Positions 36,669 through 47,112 of a DNA stretch of 64,000 nucleotides are shown piece after piece. The position numbers and the translations under genes were made by a program. The DNA comes from Sternotherus odoratus (Eukaryota > Chordata > Testudines > Kinosternidae), in the NCBI GenBank assembly GCA_032164245.1, contig JAVMKO010000009.1:79803212-79867211 (forward strand). The letters run 5' to 3'. Each line of letters starts with the position of its first letter. Positions within the stretch are counted from its first letter, which is position 1. The notes under the pieces were generated by a model. That model searched no databases, was not told the DNA's origin, and was given only the letters and a program-made list of their open reading frames with translations.

Positions 36669-36849
36669 GGCCATACTGGGTCAGACCAAAGGTCCATCTA
36701 TCCCAGCATCCTGTCTACTGACAGTGGCCAATGCCAGGTGCCCCGGAGTGAGTGAACCTAACAGGTATGATCGAGCGATCTCTCTCCTGCCATCCATCAC
36801 CCCCCTCTGACAGACAGAGGCTAGGGACACCATTCATTACCCATCCCGG

Positions 36850-39210
36850 CTAATAGCCATTTATGGACTTAGCCTCCATGAATTTATCCAGCTCTCTTTT
36901 AAACCCTGTTTTAGTCCTAGCCTTCACAGCCTCCTCAGGTAAGGAGTTCCACAGGTTGACTGTGCACTGTGTGAAGAAGAACTTCCTTTTATTTGTTTTA
37001 AACCTGCTGCACGCCAATTTCATTGAGTGGCCCCTAGTTCTTCTATTTTGGGAACAAGTAAATAACTTTTCCTTATTTACTTCCTCCACACCACTCATAA
37101 TTTTATATACCTCTATCATATCCCCCCTTAGTCTCCTCTTTTCCAAGCTAAAAAGTCCTAGCCTCTTTAATCTCTCTTCATATGGGACCCGTTCCAAACC
37201 CCTAATCATTTTAGTTTCCCTTCTCTGAACCTTTTCTAGTGCCAGTATATCCTTTTTGAGATGAGGAGACCACATTTGTACGCAGTATTCAAGATGTGGG
37301 CGCACCATGGATTTGTATAAGGGCAATAAGATATTCTCTGACTTATTCTCTATCCCTTTTTTAATGATTCCTAACATCCTGTTTGCTTTTTTGACTGCCG
37401 CTGCACACTGCGTGGATGCCTTCAGAGAACTATCCACAATGACTCCCAGGTCTTTTTCCTGATTGGTTGTAGCTAAATTAGCCCCCATCATATTGTATGT
37501 ATAGTTGGGGTTATTTTTTCCAATGTGCATTACTTTACATTTATCCACATTAAATTTCATTTGCCATTTTGTTGCCCAATCACTTAGTTTAGTGAGATCT
37601 TTTTCAAGTTCTTCACAGTCTGCTTTGGTCCTTACTACTCTGAGCAGTTTAGTATCATCTGCAAACTTTGCCACATCACTGTTTACCCCTTCCTCCAAAT
37701 CATTTATAAATAAGTTGAATAGGATCGGTCCCAGGACTGACCCTTGGGGAACACCACTAGTTACCCCTCTCCATTCTGAAAAAGTTCCATTTATTCCTAC
37801 CCTTTGTTCCCTGTCTTTTAACCAGTTTTCAATCCATGAGAAGATCTTCCCTCTTATCCCATGGCAGCTTAATTTACGTAAGAGCCTTTGGTGAGGGACC
37901 TTGTCAAAGGCTTTCTGGAAATCTAAGTACACTATGTCCACCGGATCCCCCTTGTCCACATGTTTGCTGACCCCTTCAAAGAACTCTAATAGATTAGTAA
38001 GACACGATTTCCCTTTGCAGAAACCATGTTGACTTTTGCCCAACAATTTATGCTCTTCTATGTGTCTGACAATTTTATTCTTTACTATTGTTTCAACTAA
38101 TTTTCCCGGTACGGATGTTAGACTGACTGGTCTGTAATTGCTAGGATCACCTATAGAGCCCTTTTTAAATATTGGCGTTACATTAGCTATCTTCCAGTCA
38201 CTGGGCACAGTAGCCGATTTAAAGGATAGGTTACAAACCCTCGTTAATAGTGCCGCAATTTCACATTTGAGTTCTTTCAGAACTCTTGGGTGAATGCCAT
38301 CTGGTCCCGGTGACTTGTTACAGTTAAGTTTATCAATGAGTTCCAGAACCTCCTCTACTGATACTTCAATTTGTGACAATACCTCAGATTTGTCACCTAC
38401 AAAAGACAGCTCAGGTTTAGGAATCTCCCTAATGTCCTCAGCCGTGAAGACTGAAGCAAAGAATTCATTTAGTTTCTCTGCAATGACTCTGTCATCTTTA
38501 AGTGCTCCTTTTGTATCTCTGTCATCCAGGGGCCCCACTGGTTGTTTAGCAGGCTTCCTGCTTCTGACATATTTAAAAAACATTTTGTTATTACCTTTTG
38601 AGTTTTTGGCTAGCTGTTCTTCAAACTCCATTTTAGCTTTTCTTATTACATTCTTACACTTTATTTGGCAGTGCTTATGCTCCTTTCTATTTACCTCACT
38701 AGGATTAGACTTCCACTTTTTAAAAGATGCCTTTTTCTCTCTCACTGCTTCTTTTACTTGGCTGTTAAGCCACGGTGGCTCTTTTTTAGTTTTCTGGCGT
38801 TGTTTTTTAATTTGGGGTATACATTTGAGTTGGGCCTTTATTATGGTATCTTTGAAGAGAGTCCATGCAGCTTGCAGGGATTTCACTTTAGTCACTTTAC
38901 CTTTTAATTTCCATTTAACTAACCCCCTCATTCTTGCATAGTTCCCCTTTTTGAAATTAAATGCCCCAGTGTTGGGCTTCTGAGGTGTTATTCCCACCAT
39001 AGGAATGTTAAATGTTATTATATTATGGTCACTATTTCCCAGCGGTCCTTTTATAGTTACCTCTTGAACCAGATCCTGCGCTCCACTCAGGACTAAATCT
39101 AGAGTTGCCTCTCCCCTTGTGGGTTCCTGTACCAGCTGCTCCAAGAAGCAGTCATTTAAAGTATCAAGAAATTTCATCTCTGCATTTCGTCCTGAGGTGA
39201 CATGTATCAT
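36850..39210 (-). CDS. CR1 ORF2: endonuclease C-terminus and reverse transcriptase
   Basis: 786 codons with no stop or frameshift. Residues 1-70 are the tail of an AP-type endonuclease, including LGNSDHNIITF with the catalytic SDH at about 60-62; the first few residues may be flank. Then a basic linker (90-220), and the reverse transcriptase: NVTPIFKKG at 343-351, NYRPVSLTSVPGKLVE at 358-373, DFQKAFDKVPH at 430-440, SGVPQGSVLGPILFNLFIND at 485-504, and the catalytic FADD at 516-519. The C-terminal third contains the GDMIEVYKIM and LWNSLPEEAV-type segments usual for CR1. A complete CR1 ORF2 is nearer 950-1000 residues, so roughly the first 200 are missing. It would prime reverse transcription at the target, but this copy cannot mobilise itself. 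Confidence 0.9.
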   Translation of the reverse strand: MIHVTSGRNAEMKFLDTLNDCFLEQLVQEPTRGEATLDLVLSGAQDLVQEVTIKGPLGNSDHNIITFNIPMVGITPQKPNTGAFNFKKGNYARMRGLVKWKLKGKVTKVKSLQAAWTLFKDTIIKAQLKCIPQIKKQRQKTKKEPPWLNSQVKEAVREKKASFKKWKSNPSEVNRKEHKHCQIKCKNVIRKAKMEFEEQLAKNSKGNNKMFFKYVRSRKPAKQPVGPLDDRDTKGALKDDRVIAEKLNEFFASVFTAEDIREIPKPELSFVGDKSEVLSQIEVSVEEVLELIDKLNCNKSPGPDGIHPRVLKELKCEIAALLTRVCNLSFKSATVPSDWKIANVTPIFKKGSIGDPSNYRPVSLTSVPGKLVETIVKNKIVRHIEEHKLLGKSQHGFCKGKSCLTNLLEFFEGVSKHVDKGDPVDIVYLDFQKAFDKVPHQRLLRKLSCHGIRGKIFSWIENWLKDREQRVGINGTFSEWRGVTSGVPQGSVLGPILFNLFINDLEEGVNSDVAKFADDTKLLRVVRTKADCEELEKDLTKLSDWATKWQMKFNVDKCKVMHIGKNNPNYTYNMMGANLATTNQEKDLGVIVDSSLKASTQCAAAVKKANRMLGIIKKGIENKSENILLPLYKSMVRPHLEYCVQMWSPHLKKDILALEKVQRRETKMIRGLERVPYEERLKRLGLFSLEKRRLRGDMIEVYKIMSGVEEVNKEKLFTCSQNRRTRGHSMKLACSRFKTNKRKFFFTQCTVNLWNSLPEEAVKARTKTGFKRELDKFMEAKSINGY

Positions 39211-39395
39211 TGGTTGTTAAAGCACTTTATGAAGGAACCAAGTATCATTTCCCTACTTTCACAGATGGGGAAACCGAGGCACCATGAAATAAAGTGACTT
39301 GACTAAGGATATTCCACAGGCCAGTGGAAGAACCGGAGATAGACCATACCCCCTCAGTCTACTACCTTACTCTTTGGACTGTGCTGTATCAGTGA
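39211..39395 (-). mobile_element. tRNA-derived SINE fragment
   Basis: 'aaagcactttatgaaggaac', 'cacagatggggaaaccgagg' and 'aagtgacttgactaaggata' followed by 'ccagtggaagaaccgg' are reverse-complement MIR/CORE-type SINE blocks. It directly abuts the truncated end of the CR1. Confidence 0.65.
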
Positions 39396-40816
39396 TCTTG
39401 GAGGTGTTGCGGCCCAGTCACATCTACTCCTGGAATTAGGCCAGCCCTGTTCTGTATATTCACTGAATGGGAAATTGCTTTGGTTTTTTGTTGCCGATAA
39501 AATAGCTTAAGACCCAAAGGCTCTGAGTTAAGATAATATTTCTTCTGTTTTACAAGTGACACAACTAATTATAGTGTTAGCTAGGTAATTCCAAATGCTT
39601 AATGTTTGAATAAATGTTCAAATAAAACCACGGAGGCATTCAACTATATGGAAGCGGCTATGCAATGCGGGGAAAGGGCAAACTCTACTGTGACGGCAGG
39701 AGAACAAGATGAGACACACTAGTGGACCCAGACAGACCGGTCTGGCACAAAGTAAAAGTGAGATGATTGTGATCAGTCACAGTCCGTTAACTATAATGGC
39801 TAGACATGCAAGGGAGGGAGGAAGGGGGGGGGAAGTGGGAGGAGGGTTGAAAACTGGAACATAAAATTGTTCTTTGACAAACAACCATTCTAGAAAGATC
39901 TGGACAATAAATGTATATTTCATTCCTGCCTTTCCTCTGCCTTCATGTTCATTGGGTGGGCTACAAGTCATAGGAAGCATGAATGGCTTTTCCTGCCTAC
40001 ATTTGTCATTACTTAGGTTCGCAAAGTGCAAATTAAAATGGTAAAATGAAAGGGAAGGAGATAACAGAGGCCAAGAGGCAGGGAGAGACTGTTTAAGGAT
40101 AGTGCTTGGCCCGTAGGTCCAGGATATAGCTTCTCCTTCATTAAGCCATAGACGGCAAATATCATTGCTGCAAAAAAGCAGCCCTGTAGAGGGAAGGTAG
40201 CTGTACAGGGAATGGTTACCCACTTAAACGGATGCAGAGATTGTAATGGGATGGTCATGCACAATGCTGAACATTGCAATACACTTTTCTATGATGATCC
40301 TGGAAGGTTATGTGACCAGTCGAGCAGGATCAAAGAAGACATTTCTAACCTGGGTTTGTCCTGGGCAGGATTCTTCTCTGCACCGTCTAGCCTAGAAAAT
40401 GAGGAGAGATTTCTATTTACTTCAGTGAGAGCTAGAGCAGGCCTTGAGTTTGTAACATGCTTTGGGGTGATTCTGGCTGGGAAATGCAGTATAAGTGCAA
40501 GTTTGTCATTACGCTAGAGGTGTCAGGTTTGGATTCCTACTTGAGGATGAATCAATTTTTGCACTGAAAGCAGGAATTTGATTTGGTTCATTCCTCTCGG
40601 ATCTCAAGATATATTAACATCCCACTGCCCCAGTGCAGAGAAGTTAGCGCTCTTAGTCCTGAAAAGTGGTCTGCCAAGTGAACGACAGAGGCAGAATTAT
40701 TAAATTATCCCGCTCTTCATTTATTTGCAAATGTATTATTCCCACATTTGGGCTTGGAAAAGAGAATTGATCTGAACAGGAAAGAGCCGGATGTGCACTG
40801 GACAGATCTTTTAATT

Positions 40817-40842
40817 GAAAAAAGAAAGAAAGAAAGAAAGAA
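40817..40842. repeat. (GAAA)n microsatellite
   Basis: About six GAAA units. Confidence 0.92.
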
Positions 40843-40898
40843 TCAATTTAAAAACAAAACAATAAAAAAACTGGCCCTCTGAGTCACTGCGGATAAGT

Positions 40899-40938
40899 CT
40901 CAGCTCTTTACTTCCAATCTCAGCTCTTTACTTCCAAT
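40899..40938. repeat. 20-bp perfect tandem duplication
   Basis: CTCAGCTCTTTACTTCCAAT occurs twice head to tail (40899-40918, 40919-40938). A simple slippage-type duplication. Confidence 0.95.
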
Positions 40939-41079
40939 GCAGCTCAGAATGCATCTTCCTGCATCTCTTCCCACCTTGTTATATTTCAAACACAGCTTAA
41001 ACTCTGGGCATCCGGCTTATTTCCCAGAGCAAGCCACCTCCTGCTAGTAGGGAAGGGAGGCACAGGATGGGCCAGAACA

Positions 41080-41215
41080 AGTATGAAGTTTATCATTTGT
41101 ATAATGGGACTGCTAAGGGACTAAGTCCTGGACCAGGACCCCATAGTGTGAGGCACTGCACACACAGAACACAAAAGATGATTCCAGCCCGAAATAATTT
41201 ACAAGCCAAGGGAAG
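41080..41215 (-). mobile_element. LINE-tail-like dispersed fragment
   Basis: 'ctaagtcctggaccaggacc', 'gtgaggcactgcacacacag' and 'attccagcccgaaataattt' then 'acaagcc' recall the block at 8040-8110 ('cagtccctgttctgaagagc', 'ttacaagcc'). Probably the worn 3' part of an L3/CR1-like LINE; class uncertain. Confidence 0.4.
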
Positions 41216-41450
41216 TTTAGAGCTTCTCAACCTTGGTAGTGCCACCAGCCATCCCTGGGGGGTTACAAGCTTGTGTCTGGGACTCCACTCCTAATCACTA
41301 CGGGACCCATGCTGTGAAGACCAATGCTAGTGTTAGCTGAACTTTGTCTAGGGTTGTTTCTGACAGGATCGAACTGTCCTCATAAGATTTGCTAAGAAAT
41401 CAAAGAAAATAACTTGGTTAGAAAATCTGGCCTCTGATTAACGGCCGCTT

Positions 41451-41694
41451 TAGGTAGATCTACGTGGCAAAACAACCCATGGAAGTGAGCCGCAGAGAGC
41501 CTAGGTCTACAGACTCAGGCTCACGCCATGTAGATGTTCAGGTTCAGGCTTGGGCTCTGAAGCTCGGGGACGGGAGTGAGTTTCAGAGCCCGAATGGCTA
41601 CATGGCTATTTTTAAGGCCTTAGTGCAAGTCTGAAGAGCTGGGCTCTGAGTCTCGCTGGTGGGCAAGGGCGGGCGGGTTGCCGTGTAGACATGC
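41451..41694. mobile_element. MITE-like inverted-repeat element
   Basis: The left end 'ggtagatctacgtggcaa' and the right end 'ttgccgtgtagacatgctt' are inverted relative to each other (about 13 of 18 positions). The inside is GC-rich with repeated 'gggctctga' and 'caggctca' words. No coding capacity and no clear target duplication. A non-autonomous DNA transposon is the likeliest reading. Confidence 0.5.
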
Positions 41695-42464
41695 TTCCTC
41701 TCTCCTAGCCCAACGGGGATCCAGCCTAATCCAGAAGCTACCCCGGATAGCACAAACGCTTCCTCCATCAGGAATCTGTGCTTCAGGAGGCAGCCTTTCC
41801 AGACAAGTTCTCTGGCTTTGTTTCCTCTCCTTAAGAGAGGAAGAGACAAGCTGCTTTGACAGATATAGTTCAAGGCAGATTTTTGAAGAATGCTTTTGTG
41901 TGAGAGACCATGCAGCCCACAGGATGTTAAAAGGCAGACGTGCACATTAAACAGTATTACGCTTCAAAAGATCCTGCGTTACTCAGCCTGACAGAGCTTT
42001 AAAGGAAGAACCAACTCGCTTTCTTTGTAAGGATTTGGGCATAGGCTACGTACAATACTTAGATTAAGATTTTTTTTTAAAGTAATTTAAGAGTATAATG
42101 TCAGGCCCCCTATTTTGTAGATCACACCACAAACAACTGTGCCACTCAGCCTCGTTAATTGTGCAATTCCTCAGTGCTATGATATTATGGCGCTAGGTGA
42201 CATTATTAAATGCAGCACTTAGGCCTGAAAAACAAAAGGCAGGTTCATTTCTGAATTTTACCTAATTTAATGATGCTTCTTTCCCTCGGTTTCCATAGAA
42301 ATGAGCTGCTAACCTTGAATCCAATGCCCCTTGAATCTGGAACTCCCCCCCTAGGTCTCCCAAGCCTAGTTTTGTTACACTCTGGATGTTTGACAAAGCC
42401 CATCCTTTATCTTGGGAATTTGGGGAGGAGAGGAAGGATATTCCAGATTGGGACTGGCAAAACC

Positions 42465-42670
42465 TGAGCTCAGTTCCTGGCTCCATCACAGACCCTCTGT
42501 GTGTGCCTGGGCAAGTGAGATAATCTCTCTGTGCCTCTATTCTCCAGCTGTAAAAGAAGGACAATAACATTTCCTACTTGATAGGCTTCTGTGAGGGTAA
42601 AAACATTAACGATTGTCAAGCACTACATGCATGAGGGCCATATACATACTCGACTTGAGGGGGTTCATGG
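42465..42670 (+). mobile_element. MIR/CORE-like SINE remnant
   Basis: 'tgagctcagttcctggctcc', 'gtgcctgggcaagtgagata', 'tctctgtgcctctattctcc' and 'aggcttctgtgagggtaaaa' occur in the order of a MIR-type SINE, followed by 'gtcaagcact'. Confidence 0.7.
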
Positions 42671-42849
42671 AACTTTCTTTGAGTCTTGTGGCTGAATATG
42701 GGAGTTTATAACTGATCATCAGTAAAATCATGAGTTACGTGGCAGGTGTGATGGATGGCTTGCAGTACTGGGTTTTTCACATTGTACAGTTTTTGTAAAA
42801 AGCGCCTAGGGCTGTTTAAGAAGCAGAGCTTCTTTTGTGATGTTGAGGA

Positions 42850-42960
42850 TAGGGCATGGGGATTAGGAGTCAGGAAATCTGAGTTGTGGCCCTCGTTTTG
42901 CTGCTGACTTGCTGCCCAATCTCACCTGGGCCTTCAGGAATAATAATTAATAATACTTAT
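42850..42960 (+). mobile_element. SINE head fragment
   Basis: 'ggggattaggagtcaggaaa' then 'tctgagttgtggccct' and 'gctgctgacttgctg' is the 'gactaggagtcaggagacct' head of a tRNA-derived SINE; the tail is lost. Confidence 0.55.
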
Positions 42961-43526
42961 TCCACAAAATAATACATGAATAGTACTTAATTTTATTATG
43001 ATTGTGCTTATTCAACATGCCAGGGAATATCGGCTTCATTTCAAGACCCTTTTGCCAACAGTCCTTCCAAGGTATATTGAACTGCTGCTTAAATATTCAT
43101 TTTTAATAGAGGGATTATTTTTTTAGAAGCTTTTCCATGTTTCTTTTTTTGTCCTCTGGATTGCCAGGAGACACTTGGCAGGACTATAAAAGAGCTGCCG
43201 CTAAGTTCACAATATGAAAATAAAATAGTTTGTTTACCTGATACCTCGTCTCAATGCTCTCATGAAATATGACTAACACTGAGCTACAAAGTGTGTGGGG
43301 GGTCATTAAGTTTTGTATTGAATTCCTTTGACTCCTGGATAACTTATCAACATTCTGCACCACTTCTACCTGAAAACTTTAGTTTAAATAACCAAGCAGT
43401 CAATCATTTACTTCTCCTAGACCTGAGGAACAAGGGAATCAGATATTTCACTTGGTTGTTCCAAAACAAACAGTGGCCCAAACCCTGCTGGCCTTATTCA
43501 AGCTATTAGTCCCATGAAAGCCAATG

Positions 43527-43560
43527 GGAGTGGAGCACCATTGGTTTGAAATGGAGCTGT
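43527..43560 (+). repeat. 34-bp exact direct repeat, copy 1
   Basis: Identical to 44901-44934; the flanks on both sides differ. Starts GGAGTGGAGCACC and ends GGAGCTGT. Confidence 0.95.
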
Positions 43561-44900
43561 TCCGAGCTACTTCCTGAGCCATCACCTTTTATTAGACCCA
43601 GATGCTCCTTAACTAATTCCTGACCACCTACCTATCCAAATGGCCATGCACAGGTGGATCTTGTTTGGCTTATTCTCAGAGCATGTCACCTTTCAGTGGG
43701 CCAGCCCCTGTGACACCATCACCAAAGATTTCGACTGACTAACTCATTTTGGTTCAAGATTTTCAGATGTCATTTTATTTTTAGATAAGTTGTCTTTTTT
43801 TTTATCCCCCTGGGTAAGTATCTGGCAATGGAAGAACCTAAGTTTCCCTTGGTGGCATAGAGAGGATTTAGCATGCAACTTACTAATGTCCCTGAATTAT
43901 TATTTTTTGTCTCTTCCTTGGCAGGTCAGCTGTTAATTAATCAAAACTTAAAATATATTTCCCTCATTACCTTATTAGAAGACTGAAAGAACTTTACACC
44001 TCTAAAACGACCTTCTATTCTTGCAAAGTTTATTGCCAGAAAGGAAATGACTAGACCCTAGAGTAAAACTCCCCTGCGATGCATAATATTAAAATATTAG
44101 CTATATAATGTTGGAGAAAATAAGAGGGAAATCAAGAGATTTCTGTACATTTCATAGGGGAGTTCATTAGATTAACTAAAATGTTAAATAAATGTTTGAA
44201 TCTGGCCTAATGCCATAAAGTCCAGAGTATGCTAATGTCATCTTCCCTTCCGACATTAACTCATTTTGTTTTGAATTGGTCTTTCAAAGGTCTAAAAGGA
44301 TGAGCACATTATCACTCAGATACCTTTCACGGCTACATCCAGGCTCAGTGTAACTTCAGAGTTAGTATGCAATGTCTTTCTCTCTGCTGAGCATTCTTGA
44401 GTCACTGCATGATGAACTGGGCTAGTTTCACATTCATGAAATGCTCTGGCCTTTTTTTCCATTTTAATAGGCGGTTTTAGACTGCTACCTTCACTGTGTT
44501 GTAGTGTTATCTGCTGCCCTGATCAGTAATCCAGCTAAAGGCCCCTAACTAACAGAAAGCCAGCTCCACAGATCTTCGCTCACTGAATATCAATGAAGTT
44601 TCCCTCGCTAGGCGGCAGAGCCAAACAGAAAACTAAAATTTCTGAAAACTAAGAAATTCTGGGGAAAATAAACATTTGACATTTTTTGTTGGAAAGTGTC
44701 AGGTTTCCCTTGGGAAGTCCTGAACCATTCAGAAATCTCCATAAAGAAAATACTCAAGATGAAACAATGTTTTTGGTAGAAAGCACTCTCCACACAGAAA
44801 AATTTTACCAGCGTTATGAGGCAGACAGAGTTTTTCTTCTCTTTCAAGGGGGTTTGTCAAGAGATGACTACTTCCCTCAGTGGATGGAAGAGATTTAAAA

Positions 44901-44934
44901 GGAGTGGAGCACCATTGGTTTGAAATGGAGCTGT
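44901..44934 (+). repeat. 34-bp exact direct repeat, copy 2
   Basis: Second copy, 1374 bp downstream in the same orientation. Identity stops abruptly at both ends. Confidence 0.95.
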
Positions 44935-45224
44935 CATGTAGGGACATGAAGAGGGAGCAAGAGACCCTTTATCGCTCCTCTGAATCATGAAATCAGCAGT
45001 TGGAGGGGATAGAGTGAAAGAGACAATGTCTCCATTGCCAATAGATGGGCAGCCTCCCTATTGGCTATGACAGAATACCTCTGTTCCCTAGACACAGTCA
45101 CATATATAGCAGGAAAACTGAAGGGAAGATCGTCCTCTTCACCCTTCAGTACAAGTCACATTAAAAAACACCAGCATTGCCAGTCTGGATCAGTTGTTGG
45201 TCCTCAATGACCATTTTTTTAAGA

Positions 45225-45320
45225 TTGGGATTTTCAAATGAACCAAAGGGAGTTGGGCACCCAACTCTCACTGAATTTCAGTGAGATCTGGGTATCTAAC
45301 TCACTTGGAGACTTTGGAAA
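45225..45320. repeat. Palindromic dispersed repeat
   Basis: 'gattttcaaatgaaccaaag' or its close form opens it, 'gttgggcacccaactctcac' and 'tttcagtgagatctgggtat' form the centre, and 'ggagactttggaaaat' closes it as an inverted match of the opening. Same style as 50240-50336. Confidence 0.5.
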
Positions 45321-46522
45321 ATACCAGTCTGTGTCTAAATTTGAATTTGGATGCTTATGTTAAAGTATCTATGTCTGAAAATGTTGCCCATCTGATCTAT
45401 TCCAATTTTGAAGAGTGGGTAGCAAAGTGTTGGGTTTTTTCTTTAAAAGCTTTGCCGGTGCTAATACACACACTTCATTTTATTTGGCTTAAACTTTCCA
45501 CAAACTGAAACAGATTTCTCCATCCCTATGTAGATCACCAGCAAAAGATCAAAAGCTAATTACGTTCTGAAACATGGAGCTGTATCTTTGTAGAACAAAG
45601 GTTAAGAGCGTTATTTTACATTACATCTATCTTTACTAAACACTACTATAAGTTTGTCTTAATATTTGATGTTTCTTTTTCTACACTGGAATACATTCCA
45701 GGAGCGGGCTTTGATATTTCTTTCTCTGAACTGATTTGCAGAACATGTCCCAATTCTTAACATGAATATCCTTCCCTATCTAAAGGATAAAGATTATATG
45801 GAATCATAGACGTGGTTCGACTGTAATGAGAGCAACAATATCATTTTTTTAGGGTGATGAAGTTCAAACTTGTCACAGCACTTGCAGTGTTTGAGAATAA
45901 TTGAGTGGTAAGGTATAAGTTTATACCTCGTAAGTTTATTATGAGCATAGCAAAACCTATAGCTTAAAAAGATTGCGTCTTTTTCTTTAAATAATAGAAT
46001 TATGCCATCAAATTAAGTCGGGGAACTAAATCAATCTTCTGATTACTGGATTCAAGTTAAAGGGCAAAAGAAAAGCTTTATAATCTGCTCTGCATGGTTG
46101 GCTGTTTTCTAGTCAGGCGTGCTGACTGCAGCATAATGCTACACTTCCCCTTTATTAAAATGTCAGATGCTATTTAGCTGTAAATTTCCCTAAACTCCAG
46201 AGAAGGTTTATGGAGAAATACTTGACAATTGCTGGATTTATATCAATTAAGTGTAACATTGGATGGAACAAAGTGAACAAAAGAGGGTTAAGAGAATACA
46301 ATACCACATTCCAAACTTGTTATTCTCCTCTAGTAGAACTGATAAATATTCAATAGTGGTAAAATACCATCCACAGAGAAAAGGCGTCTATAATGCACAT
46401 TTATTGAATTAGTAAAATGATCTGAACCAAAAGGCAATATTATTGTATTAACGCAATACATAGCTGCATAATTTTGCATAGTGCTTTTGAAAGATGGAGT
46501 GTGTGTGTGTGGGGGGGGGGAG

Positions 46523-46575
46523 CCATGGTCCCTTCTCCCAAGATCTTACAATCTAAATGAGACTAACATAGAATG
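46523..46575 (-). mobile_element. LINE/SINE-tail fragment
   Basis: 'atggtcccttctcccaagat' then 'cttacaatctaaatgagac' is the same block as in 8060-8110, worn and isolated. Confidence 0.45.
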
Positions 46576-46814
46576 TGATGGTAGACAGAAGAATGGGGGA
46601 TAATGATGAGATGGATGTGAGTAAAATCAACAGAAATAATGGGTGAAGTCCTGTCCCTGTTGAAAACAAAGACCACTGACTTGTGATAATTTTAGGTGCA
46701 CCCAAAGACAATCCAAGAGGGAAGGAAGTGAGTGGGGGGGAAGAGTGGCACATGCAGAATATCTCCTCAGCCACCATGAGATATTGTGAACATAACCAAA
46801 CCATCTTCTACTCT

Positions 46815-47112
46815 CTATCCTGGCTTTCCATAGAATATTGACTTGAGTTCAAGCGGTCCATCCTTATCTTCAAAGAGCCCAGTGGCCTGGTCCCAGCATA
46901 TCTAAAAGATTGCCTAAAACTCTGGGGGAAGTTTGTGGTTGACAATTCTGCTCCCCAGATACAATGGAGCTTTCTACCTGAAGGTTAAAGCTATGTGGGT
47001 GACAGAACTTTCTCAGGTGCTACTCTGAGACTGTGAAACTAACTCCCCCCAGAATCGAGGACCATCTCAAACCTGATCATATTCTGCAACAAGTGTACAG
47101 TTCACTCCTTCA
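46815..47112 (+). pseudogene. Fossil LINE ORF2 C-terminus (L2/CR1-type)
   Basis: One plus-strand frame starting near 46850 reads RSILIFKEPSGLVPAYLKDC, then further on GDRTFSGATLRL, stops, and LPPES. This is the conserved C-terminal layout of L2, Rex and CR1-type LINE proteins ('...FKAL.GL.P.YL.D...', 'G.R.FS..AP.LWN.LP'). At least three stops interrupt it (TAA after 'LPEG', two TGA/TAA near 'LRL'). Very old; class not resolved. Confidence 0.6.

Larger units (their letters stand above)
36643..39210 (-). mobile_element. CR1 LINE, 5'-truncated, with open RT frame
   Basis: About 2.57 kb on the minus strand. The 3' end is at 36643 in tandem CATAAGAA units. The 3' untranslated region runs from there to 36849, followed by an uninterrupted second reading frame. 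The element is cut in the endonuclease domain near 39210, where SINE-type sequence begins. CR1 elements typically lack target duplications and I see none. Confidence 0.93.
39396..41079. other. Non-coding block
   Basis: No exon recognised. A G/A-rich stretch at 39805-39845, a GAAA microsatellite at 40817 and a 20-bp tandem duplication at 40899 are the only structures. The open frames on both strands at 39777-40517 have no domains. Confidence 0.5.
42961..46522. other. Non-coding block
   Basis: AT-rich, no exon recognised. It contains the 34-bp exact repeat pair (43527 and 44901) and a palindromic repeat at 45225. A 28-base remnant near 45177-45205 ('gccagtctggatcag') might be CR1 but is too short. 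Confidence 0.5.

Noticed and set aside
38294..38941. 215-residue plus-strand frame
   Set aside because: Antisense shadow of the CR1 reverse-transcriptase frame.
45177..45205. Possible CR1 tail remnant
   Set aside because: Only about 28 bases resemble the 'gccagactggatcag' word; too short to support.
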